From Spirosomataceae bacterium (lineage in GTDB: Bacteria > Bacteroidota > Bacteroidia > Cytophagales > Spirosomataceae), in the NCBI GenBank assembly GCA_025455795.1, contig JALOLW010000264.1, positions 1 through 6,097 of the forward strand: a stretch of 6,097 nt of DNA, written 5' to 3'. Numbering within the stretch: position 1 is the first letter of the stretch; every line of letters starts with the position of its first letter. Position numbers and translations under genes: made by a program. The notes beneath the pieces are model-generated. The model saw nothing but the letters and a program-made list of their open reading frames with translations. It did no database searches and had not been told where the DNA came from. Below are positions 1 through 4,585 of this stretch, piece by piece.

Positions 1-34
1 TTTCGGCTATGTTGTTGATAGAAGAAAGAATCAT
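1..34 (-). CDS. Possible start of a leftward gene, cut by the window edge
   Basis: A minus-strand ATG at 34-32 opens a frame of eleven codons (MILSSINNIAE) with no stop before the left edge. Too little is present to name a product. Support comes mainly from its promoter: a perfect TAnnTTTG -7 motif (TACTTTTG, 77-70 minus) lies about 35 bases upstream, a typical distance for a short leader. In-frame stop TAA at 85-83 closes the frame upstream and no other ATG lies between. It would be divergent from the ATP-grasp gene. Eleven open codons could also occur by chance. Confidence 0.35.
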   Translation of the reverse strand, partial: MILSSINNIAE

Positions 35-51
35 AGAACTAATACCGCAGG

Positions 52-83
52 TTTGTGCGTTATGTTCGGCAAAAGTACATTTT
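52..83 (+). promoter_or_regulatory. Predicted promoter of the ATP-grasp gene
   Basis: TTTG at 52-55 and TACATTTT at 76-83 are separated by 20 bases, matching the Bacteroidota housekeeping layout (-33 TTG, spacer about 17-23, -7 TAnnTTTG) except for the final base of the -7 box. Transcription would start near 88-90, leaving a leader of only about ten bases before ATG 98. The gene has no Shine-Dalgarno; the A-rich AAAATAAATG context is common at starts in this phylum. Inferred from motif match only. Confidence 0.5.
70..77 (-). promoter_or_regulatory. Predicted -7 box of the leftward gene
   Basis: On the minus strand this reads TACTTTTG, a perfect TAnnTTTG match. It overlaps the first two bases of the rightward -7 box (76-83), so the two polymerases could not occupy both at once. 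No TTG sits at the expected -33 distance, which weakens the call. Confidence 0.35.
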
Positions 84-97
84 TATTGAGAAAATAA

Positions 98-1135
98 ATG
101 CAGTTTCAAAAACCTCTCTGGCTCATCAAACTTTTCAACTACGAATACTGGACTTGGTGGGTATTTTTCTTGCCGTTGGCACCTTATTGGTTGTATTTGG
201 CGATTCGCACCCGCTCGCTCACCTACTTCACGGCGGTCAATCCTTGTATTCCCGACGGCGGTGTGTTTGGAGAGTCCAAAAACGACATTTTGAAACTGAT
301 TTCACCCAAATTTCTGCCCAAAGCCGTTTTTGTGCCGCAAGGAGAAGACTGGGAAAAAGTAGCCCAACAGCTCCAGAACGAGGGAGTTGGCTATCCACTC
401 ATTGCCAAACCCGACGTGGGTGGGAGAGGATTTCGGGTGCAAAAAATCAAAACCCCCGAAGAGCTTCAAGAGTATCTACACAATACTCCTCAACCCATTA
501 TTATTCAAGAGTTTGTGAGTTATGATTTGGAACTCGGGGTGATGTACGCCCGCTTGCCCGACGCGCCCACGGGCACGATTACGTCTATCACCCAAAAGGA
601 GTTTTTGAGCGTGACTGGCAACGGAAAAGACAGCATCGGGCAGTTGTTGGAGCAAGATATTCGCGCTCGATTTTCGATGGATGAACTCCGCGAGCGCGTC
701 CGCGATGACTGGGGAAAGGTATTGCCCAAGAATGAAAAGCGAATGGTACAACCGATTGGTAACCACTGTCTTGGGACAAAATTTTTGAATGCCAACGCCC
801 AAAATAACGCACAGTTGGAACGTGTTTTTGACGAAATCGCCGTGCCCATCGAAGGATTTTATTACGGGCGGTTTGATTTGAAAGTGAGCAATTGGGAAGA
901 TTTGTACGCGGGGCGTAACATCAAAATCCTCGAACTCAACGGGGCCACCTCCGAGCCTGGGCATATCTACGACCCGCGCTATCGGCTCTGGCAAGCGTAC
1001 CGCGACGTGATGCAAAATATGCGTATCGTGGCCGACATCAGCGTGGCCAACATGAAAAGGGGAATACGACCTACGCCTTTGGGCCAATTGCTCAAAACCT
1101 CGCGGGCGTTTTTTGCGATGAGCGGGCAGTTGTAA
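98..1135 (+). CDS. ATP-grasp domain protein, D-Ala-D-Ala ligase-like fold, substrate unknown
   Basis: The 345-residue protein carries the signatures of the ATP-grasp superfamily, which joins a carboxylate to an amine or thiol through an acyl-phosphate. Visible are the glycine-rich lid GYPLIAKPDVGGRGFRV (98-114, Lys104 as likely ATP ligand), the hinge IIIQEFV (134-140, Glu138), GFYYGRFDLK (253-262, Asp260) and the magnesium-binding ILELNGATSEPGHIYDP (277-293, Glu279 and Asn281). Catalytic residues therefore look intact. The N-terminus is unusual: residues 15-36 are rich in Trp, Tyr and Phe and end in basic RTR, suggesting a membrane anchor or hydrophobic surface, and the usual substrate domain before the ATP-grasp is short. 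Start ATG 98 follows directly from the promoter at 52-83. It appears monocistronic. Database names such as D-alanine ligase are probably too specific; the substrate cannot be read from the sequence. Confidence 0.85.
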   Translation: MQFQKPLWLIKLFNYEYWTWWVFFLPLAPYWLYLAIRTRSLTYFTAVNPCIPDGGVFGESKNDILKLISPKFLPKAVFVPQGEDWEKVAQQLQNEGVGYPLIAKPDVGGRGFRVQKIKTPEELQEYLHNTPQPIIIQEFVSYDLELGVMYARLPDAPTGTITSITQKEFLSVTGNGKDSIGQLLEQDIRARFSMDELRERVRDDWGKVLPKNEKRMVQPIGNHCLGTKFLNANAQNNAQLERVFDEIAVPIEGFYYGRFDLKVSNWEDLYAGRNIKILELNGATSEPGHIYDPRYRLWQAYRDVMQNMRIVADISVANMKRGIRPTPLGQLLKTSRAFFAMSGQL

Positions 1136-1140
1136 AAACA

Positions 1141-1174
1141 ACATGGCCCCGTCCCAGCGGAACGAGGCCAATGT
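1141..1174. terminator. Hairpin after the ATP-grasp gene, candidate terminator
   Basis: ACATGGCCCCGT (1141-1152) pairs with ACGAGGCCAATGT (1162-1174) around a nine-base loop, with one bulged A and one C/A mismatch. It begins six bases after the ATP-grasp stop. No T-run follows on the plus strand. On the minus strand the stem is followed by TGTTGTTTTTAC, so as an intrinsic terminator it fits leftward transcription better. It may act as a 3' mRNA end structure. Confidence 0.4.
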
Positions 1175-1272
1175 AACATTACCCTACTCTATGAAAAACT
1201 ATTTTGCCTTCTTAATCTCTGAGTAGTGTAAGTTCAATTCCTGTGCCAAAACTTTAATCAAATGGCGTAAAA

Positions 1273-1288
1273 GGGGCTAATTTGCCCC
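1273..1288 (-). terminator. GC-rich hairpin with minus-strand T-run
   Basis: GGGGC (1273-1277) pairs with GCCCC (1284-1288) around TAATTT. Read on the minus strand the stem is followed directly by TTTT, which resembles a weak intrinsic terminator for leftward transcription, for example antisense read-through from the yraN operon. Five base pairs is short, so confidence is low. Confidence 0.3.
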
Positions 1289-1315
1289 CAAATCTATCTT
1301 TATATCCTTGAAATC

Positions 1316-1345
1316 AACGTTTGTAGTCGTGAAATCTACGTTTTT
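1316..1345 (+). promoter_or_regulatory. LytTR-type direct repeats upstream of barstar
   Basis: AACGTTTGT (1316-1324) and TACGTTTTT (1337-1345) are separated by exactly 12 bases. The LytTR family of response regulators (AlgR/AgrA/LytR class) binds pairs of about nine bases, consensus [TA][AC][CA]GTTN[AG][TG], in direct orientation with 12-13 bases between. The first copy matches all nine positions and the second eight. The identity extends outward: TGAAATC precedes both copies, giving a period of 21 bases (1309 and 1330), or two helical turns. The pair lies about 40 bases upstream of the predicted -33 box, a reasonable activator distance. No LytTR gene is in the window. Confidence 0.5.
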
Positions 1346-1375
1346 GATATTGAAGTTTGAATACAATTTGTGCAG

Positions 1376-1413
1376 CAAAAAGCAGATTTGACGGACAAAA
1401 TTGCTTTTTGTCC
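1376..1413. repeat. Two overlapping perfect inverted repeats in the barstar promoter
   Basis: CAAAAAGCA (1376-1384) is the exact reverse complement of TGCTTTTTG (1402-1410). GGACAAAA (1393-1400) is the exact reverse complement of TTTTGTCC (1406-1413). The two share the strand 1406-1410, so they cannot form together. The second dyad fills most of the spacer between the predicted -33 (1387-1390) and -7 (1414-1421) boxes, the classic place for a repressor operator. It could alternatively be a terminator-like structure for upstream transcription. Confidence 0.45.
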
Positions 1414-1421
1414 TACCTTTG
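1387..1421 (+). promoter_or_regulatory. Predicted promoter of the barstar gene
   Basis: TACCTTTG at 1414-1421 is a perfect TAnnTTTG -7 box. TTTG at 1387-1390 lies 23 bases upstream, at the long end of the accepted spacing. Transcription would begin around 1426-1430, giving a leader of about 37-40 bases that starts with the hairpin at 1430-1447. Confidence 0.5.
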
Positions 1422-1429
1422 AAAAAATT

Positions 1430-1447
1430 TGGCACAGCGTTGTGCCA
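1430..1447 (+). promoter_or_regulatory. Leader hairpin before barstar
   Basis: TGGCACA and TGTGCCA form a perfect seven-pair stem with loop GCGT. It sits at or next to the predicted transcript 5' end and 18 bases before ATG 1466. It could protect the mRNA 5' end, affect initiation, or be a DNA operator. Seen directly as a dyad; the role is inferred. Confidence 0.45.
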
Positions 1448-1465
1448 TAAAAATACCCACTAACG

Positions 1466-1894
1466 ATGCCCAATTTTACCCTCATCGTCCCCAAAACGGA
1501 TTTGTCGCCGTACAAGAAACACCGCTTTGTGTCTGTCAATGGCGTAAAAACGCCTACTATGAAATCGTTTTTGGAAGCAATAAGCAAACAACTCGACTTC
1601 CCAGAAGATTTTGAACACAATCTCGACGCATTGGATGAGATGCTCAACGACCTCAGTTGGATTCCCCAACGCGACGTTACGCTTCATATTGAGCATTTTG
1701 ACGCATTTTTGAGCCAAGAAAAAAAGGATACCCGATTGCTCGAATTGCTCAACTTGCTCGATGCCACTGCCGAAGATTGGAAATGGCTCGACGACGATGA
1801 CGATACTCCGCCCAAAAACCTACACGTTCTCATCGAAACTTGCCCACGGGCGGTACAACTATTTGACAATGAGGAGATAGGGTATAATCAATAA
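1466..1894 (+). CDS. Barstar-family ribonuclease inhibitor (orphan immunity protein)
   Basis: The 142-residue acidic protein matches the barstar fold (barnase inhibitor). The diagnostic helix reads FLEAISKQLDFPEDFEHNL (35-53), continuing into DALDEMLNDLSWI (54-66), aligning with the YYGENLDALWDCL segment of Bacillus barstar. A strand VTLHIEH (71-77) and a C-terminal strand NLHVLIET (118-125) complete the expected order. Barstar Asp35, which contacts the barnase active site, is kept as Asp54, while Asp39 is replaced by Glu58 and Trp38 by Asp57. Five consecutive aspartates at 109-113 precede the last strand, and the protein is longer than the roughly 90-residue Bacillus protein. It would act in the cytoplasm by capping a ribonuclease or toxin domain. 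No nuclease gene is adjacent. The stop overlaps yraN's stop by seven bases, tail to tail. Confidence 0.75.
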   Translation: MPNFTLIVPKTDLSPYKKHRFVSVNGVKTPTMKSFLEAISKQLDFPEDFEHNLDALDEMLNDLSWIPQRDVTLHIEHFDAFLSQEKKDTRLLELLNLLDATAEDWKWLDDDDDTPPKNLHVLIETCPRAVQLFDNEEIGYNQ

Positions 1895-2241
1895 AACGCA
1901 TCTTCGAGCTGTTTGATGCGGATTTCGTTTTGATTGATAATGACCGAGATAATATCAAACCGAATGTCGCCGTGCCAATCGCGGTCGAAAATGAAATGCT
2001 CGGCCACCTTCATGATGAGGCGACGCTTGGTGGCATCCACAAACTCTTCGGGGAAGCCGTAACTCAGATTGACGCGCGTTTTGACTTCGGCAAAAATCAA
2101 AATCTTGTTTTTCTTCGCAATAATATCAATCTCGGCGTGGCGAAAGTGGTAATTGCGCTCCAAGATTTCGTAGCCTTTTTCCACCAAAAAAGCGGCAGCG
2201 GCTTCTTCTCCTTTTTTACCCGTTTCTAAGTGTTGGGCCAT
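1888..2241 (-). CDS. yraN: YraN family protein (UPF0102), predicted nuclease fold
   Basis: This 117-residue protein has the full set of YraN/UPF0102 motifs at normal family length: GKKGEEAAAAFL (8-19), GYEILERNYHFRHAEIDII (23-41), FAEVKTR (50-56) and IRFDIISV (93-100). Glu37, Asp39, Glu52 and Lys54 give the E/D...ExK pattern of the PD-(D/E)XK nuclease fold, related to Holliday-junction resolvases. The true substrate of the family is not established; a role in DNA or nucleic-acid processing is an inference. The ATG overlaps the stop of the upstream secreted-protein gene in TAATG and there is no Shine-Dalgarno, so translation is probably coupled. No promoter of its own is visible. It converges with barstar with seven shared bases at the ends. 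Confidence 0.88.
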   Translation of the reverse strand: MAQHLETGKKGEEAAAAFLVEKGYEILERNYHFRHAEIDIIAKKNKILIFAEVKTRVNLSYGFPEEFVDATKRRLIMKVAEHFIFDRDWHGDIRFDIISVIINQNEIRIKQLEDAFY

Positions 2242-2945
2242 TAGTTACAGTCAAAGGTAAATTGATAAATATGTTGCGAAAATTCCGTCCAACGGATTTT
2301 TTCGCTAATGGTTTTGAGCAACGATGGGCAGCCCGCAAAAAACTCTTTGTACAAATCATCGTACTCTTTTTTCTTCACTTTGCGGGCTACTTGGTCCCCT
2401 ACTTGCACGTAGTACGACTTGTCGTCGCCACCCGCCATCGTAAATCCTCCTACCCCTATCCGCATGGTTTCGGCGGCAAAAGGGTCTTGAAATACCTTGA
2501 TTTTGGTGTTGTAACCAGGGTTCAGAAGCTGCATCAGTAGCATTTCTTGGTCTTTTTTGAGGGCTACTTTGGCTTTTTCAAAGTAGGCATAACCTTTCTT
2601 GATAATGTCGCTGTCAATGTATTTGGCATCCCATTTTTTTACTTTCGTTCCCACATCCAAGCTGGTAGAGAGTTTGGAATACCCACTCGGCATCAGGTAC
2701 ATGGCTTTGATTTGGTCGGGTTTTAACTTGATTTTTTTGCCAGCTGCGTCTTTGATGGTTACTTCTTCGATAAGCCCTTTACGGCGGTCCAAATCATCAA
2801 GTGTGCCTTCCAATTTGGTGCCATCTTCGAGCATGATGTAGGAGGTTTCCTTGCCCGAAAAACGGTCGTAAGCAGGGATAAAGTCTTGGGCCGAGGCACT
2901 TGTCAAAGTAAAGACTAAAAGCGCATTGAGTAAGATTTTTTTCAT
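2241..2945 (-). CDS. Secreted protein of unknown function with signal peptide
   Basis: I do not recognise a named family. The 234-residue product starts with a clear Sec signal peptide: basic MKK, hydrophobic core ILLNALLVFTLTS, then an A-x-A site with likely cleavage after Ala19 (SASA/QDF). Mature residues 36-85 read like a small beta domain (LEDGTKLEGTLDDLD, then EVTIKDAAGKKIKLKPDQIK) ending at AMYLMPSG. Residues 101-135 are Lys-rich and probably helical. The C-terminal part has two cysteines (Cys206, Cys233) that might form a disulfide in the periplasm. There is no lipobox and no C-terminal sorting domain. It is first in a two-gene unit with yraN, though a functional link between a periplasmic protein and a cytoplasmic nuclease-fold protein is not obvious. 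Confidence 0.8.
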   Translation of the reverse strand: MKKILLNALLVFTLTSASAQDFIPAYDRFSGKETSYIMLEDGTKLEGTLDDLDRRKGLIEEVTIKDAAGKKIKLKPDQIKAMYLMPSGYSKLSTSLDVGTKVKKWDAKYIDSDIIKKGYAYFEKAKVALKKDQEMLLMQLLNPGYNTKIKVFQDPFAAETMRIGVGGFTMAGGDDKSYYVQVGDQVARKVKKKEYDDLYKEFFAGCPSLLKTISEKIRWTEFSQHIYQFTFDCN

Positions 2946-2986
2946 TTTTTGATTTGTTTGGTAAATTTCAAGGATAATAGAAGGTT

Positions 2987-3030
2987 ACACAGAGAACCAC
3001 GGAGTTTTTTATGAGATCCACATAGAGAAA
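2987..3030. repeat. Degenerate CACAGAGA-type repeat units
   Basis: ACACAGAGA (2987-2995) is followed directly by ACCACGGAG (2996-3004), then after a 13-base gap by CCACATAGAGA (3018-3028). These look like three degraded copies of a short CCACAGAG-like unit, a pattern I recall from intergenic DNA of several bacteria. They lie in the predicted leader of the secreted-protein gene. Function unknown. Confidence 0.3.
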
Positions 3031-3054
3031 AACCAATGAACAAAATTTCATCGG

Positions 3055-3083
3055 CAAAATGAGAAAAAAAGTGTTCTTGTCAA
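3055..3083 (-). promoter_or_regulatory. Candidate promoter of the secreted protein-yraN unit
   Basis: On the minus strand TTG (3083-3081) and TCATTTTG (3062-3055) are 18 bases apart, fitting the Bacteroidota -33/-7 layout with one mismatch in the -7 box. The start site would lie near 3048, giving a leader of about 100 bases. A second imperfect box, TATCCTTG (2976-2969 minus), lies closer to the gene but lacks a -33 partner. Confidence 0.3.
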
Positions 3084-3092
3084 AATACGAGG

Positions 3093-3788
3093 TCAATAAT
3101 TCAGCATCTTCTTATACGTCTGCGCGATGCGTACTGGTGCCGCCCCCGCGCGAAACATCGTCATAGCGACCAAATTGGCGAGTTGGACACGCAGCCAACT
3201 GTTGCGCTCGTATTTGCGGGCAGAAATCAGTACATCTTTTTGGATGAGTTTGAATGTTTGTTTGTCTTTGGCCCAAAGCCGCCGCAAGAAGTCGTATTCT
3301 TCCATGATGACGTAGTATTCGTCAAAGCCTCCAAGTGCCTCAAAAAGAGAACGTTTGACGAAGAGTGTTTGGTCGCCGCCGCGCACGGTGAGCGAGTCGA
3401 AGCGCGTAAAGTAGCTATTGAGGCGCAGCAACCAGCGGTCGGAGTCGAATCGAAACCGGTAGCAACCTGAGGAGTAGCCTTCGTCGAGGGCTTGGGCGAT
3501 GTCGCCCACAAAATTCGCGGGCGGGCGGGCATCGGCATGAACAAAATACAGCACGTCGCCCGTAGCCAATGCCGCGCCGTGGTTCATCTGCGCGGCTCGT
3601 CCGCGCTTGGGCGCGCTCACGGCCCGCGCTCCTGCTTGGGTGGCGAGCGCGAGGGTATTGTCGGTACTGCCGCCGTCGGCCACGATGACCTCAGCGAGCG
3701 TATTGCCGCCATTGTGTAAAAGGTGCGCTACGAGCGGGCCGATGTTCGCGGCTTCGTTGTAAGTGGGAATAATGATAGAGAGATTCAC
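3093..3788 (-). CDS. Family 2 glycosyltransferase, TIGR04283 type
   Basis: The 231-residue protein is a GT-A fold family 2 glycosyltransferase. Motifs in order: IIIPTYNEAANI (5-16), VADGGSTDNT (36-45, nucleotide-sugar Asp residues), RGRAAQMNHGA (62-72), FVHADARPP (82-90, the metal-binding DxD equivalent), RGGDQTLFVKRSLFEALGGF (136-155) and EEYDFLRRL (163-171, likely catalytic base). The RGRAxQMNxGA and HADxxPP pattern with this length matches TIGR04283, annotated as rSAM/selenodomain-associated transferase 2; no such partner genes are here. There are no membrane segments. Donor and acceptor are unknown; a cell-surface or small-molecule glycoside role is inference. The start is GTG at 3788-3786, since an in-frame TAA two codons upstream leaves no alternative and the MNLSIIIP beginning fits the family exactly. 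Confidence 0.88.
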   Translation of the reverse strand: MNLSIIIPTYNEAANIGPLVAHLLHNGGNTLAEVIVADGGSTDNTLALATQAGARAVSAPKRGRAAQMNHGAALATGDVLYFVHADARPPANFVGDIAQALDEGYSSGCYRFRFDSDRWLLRLNSYFTRFDSLTVRGGDQTLFVKRSLFEALGGFDEYYVIMEEYDFLRRLWAKDKQTFKLIQKDVLISARKYERNSWLRVQLANLVAMTMFRAGAAPVRIAQTYKKMLNY

Positions 3789-3823
3789 TCGTTATAGGAG
3801 CGATAAAATCTTGTTTTATACCT

Positions 3824-3831
3824 CAAATATA
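3824..3831 (-). promoter_or_regulatory. Predicted -7 box of the glycosyltransferase gene
   Basis: Reads TATATTTG on the minus strand, a perfect TAnnTTTG. It sits 36 bases upstream of the GTG start, giving a leader of about 30 bases. No TTG is seen at the expected -33 position. Confidence 0.4.
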
Positions 3832-3853
3832 CGCATTTTTGGGTGAAAAAGGT

Positions 3854-3861
3854 TATATTTG
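3854..3861 (+). promoter_or_regulatory. Predicted -7 box of the Uma2 gene
   Basis: Reads TATATTTG on the plus strand, identical to and inverted relative to the box at 3824-3831, so the pair forms a perfect 8-bp dyad with a 22-base spacer. Transcription from here would start near 3866-3868. That excludes an upstream GTG at 3843 as start and supports ATG 3888. No good -33 TTG is present. Confidence 0.4.
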
Positions 3862-3887
3862 TCAAAAAACGGCAACCTTCAACCAAC

Positions 3888-4532
3888 ATGACAACTACCC
3901 TCAAATGGCCCACTACCCAGCAACAGTTGGCCGAAGTCGTTGATGCAGACGGTCAGTATCGGTTTGTAGCTACCCTCGAAGAATACTGGCAACTGCTCGG
4001 CGAAGTCCAGTATCGCGCCGATTTCTACGACCATCAAATCATCGCAAGCATGAGTTACGAAAGCGACTTACACAGTTATTTAGCCACAGAGTTGAGCTAT
4101 TATCTCAGAACTATTTTTGCTGACAAAAGCCTCTTTCGGGTTTACAACAGCAACCGCCCCGTTTATGTAGAAAACTGTCGCGGACTGGGAACGGGCGTTT
4201 TCAATGCCGACGGCATGGTGACAACGCTACCGCCTGTGCGACATGAATACCAAAAAGGCATGAGTGCCGAGATGAATCCTACGCTGCTCATCGAAATCCT
4301 CTCGCCCAGCACCCGCGCTTATGATTTTGGTACCAAACTACCCTGCTACAAAACCATCCCAACGCTCCAAACCATCTTGTTTGTGGAACAAGACGAACCC
4401 AAAGTTTTTGTGTATCAACGGCTTGCCCCCAACCGTTGGCAAGACACCGAATACCGCGCTGCCGAAGATAGCTTTGAAATAGAAGGCCAAACCATCACGT
4501 TAGGTCAGATATATCGCGGCGTGTATTTTTAA
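3888..4532 (+). CDS. Uma2 family PD-(D/E)XK protein (DUF820)
   Basis: The 214-residue protein has the Uma2/DUF820 core of the PD-(D/E)XK nuclease superfamily: a sheet and helix around YRADFYDHQII (42-52), FNADGMV (105-111, Asp108), LLIEILSPST (133-142, Glu136) and YDFGTKLPCY (145-154, Asp146, Lys150). The candidate catalytic set Asp108, Glu136 and Lys150 is complete. The family is greatly expanded in cyanobacteria and present in Bacteroidota; nuclease activity is predicted from the fold, and the cellular role is not established. The frame extends upstream to a GTG at 3843, adding 15 residues, but ATG 3888 is preferred because the predicted promoter lies inside that extension. It stands alone, divergent from the glycosyltransferase and convergent with the kinase. 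Confidence 0.82.
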   Translation: MTTTLKWPTTQQQLAEVVDADGQYRFVATLEEYWQLLGEVQYRADFYDHQIIASMSYESDLHSYLATELSYYLRTIFADKSLFRVYNSNRPVYVENCRGLGTGVFNADGMVTTLPPVRHEYQKGMSAEMNPTLLIEILSPSTRAYDFGTKLPCYKTIPTLQTILFVEQDEPKVFVYQRLAPNRWQDTEYRAAEDSFEIEGQTITLGQIYRGVYF

Positions 4533-4533
4533 C

Positions 4534-4566
4534 CCGTTTGTCGTAGTCGGAGACTACGCTGAACGG
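4534..4566. repeat. REP-like compound palindrome between convergent genes
   Basis: CGTAGTC (4542-4548) pairs perfectly with GACTACG (4552-4558) around GGA. Outside a symmetric 3-by-3 internal loop, CCGTT (4534-4538) pairs with AACGG (4562-4566). The stem begins two bases after the Uma2 stop. The 9-mer CGGAGACTA occurs twice in direct orientation (4548-4556 and 4564-4572). Neither strand has a T-run after the stem, so a simple intrinsic terminator is less likely. GTAG at the hairpin foot recalls REP sequences of RAYT transposases. It may still end both converging transcripts. Confidence 0.6.
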
Positions 4567-4585
4567 AGACTAATTTCAAAAAAGG

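Larger units (their letters stand above)
1136..1465. other. 330-base intergenic region, gene-free but signal-rich
   Basis: No convincing coding sequence lies between the ATP-grasp stop and the barstar start. The left half holds two hairpins (1141-1174 and 1273-1288) that on the minus strand resemble terminators. Between them is a minus-strand open stretch ending in TAG at 1199, with no ATG start, which may be a gene remnant. The right half holds a 21-base repeat, a promoter, overlapping inverted repeats and a leader hairpin, all apparently serving the barstar gene and listed separately. Confidence 0.6.

Noticed and set aside
55..525. Plus-strand 156-codon frame overlapping the ATP-grasp gene start
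   Set aside because: Its product is Arg/Ser-rich with no domain, and it overlaps a well-supported gene in another frame.
476..1171. Long minus-strand open frame antisense to the ATP-grasp gene
   Set aside because: The plus-strand protein has complete ATP-grasp motifs; the antisense product has no family signature and low-complexity His/Arg/Pro composition typical of shadow frames.
1220..1250. GTTCAATTCC resembling a tRNA T-loop
   Set aside because: No matching T-stem, acceptor stem, anticodon arm or D-arm could be built around it.
1309..1371. 21-base tandem repeat as a CRISPR array or iteron set
   Set aside because: Only two good copies, directly adjacent with no spacers, the third copy keeping just TGAA; no cas or replication gene nearby.
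3843..3887. GTG start extending the Uma2 protein by 15 residues
   Set aside because: The best -7 box lies inside this extension, so the transcript would begin downstream of the GTG; the added residues also add nothing to the family domain.
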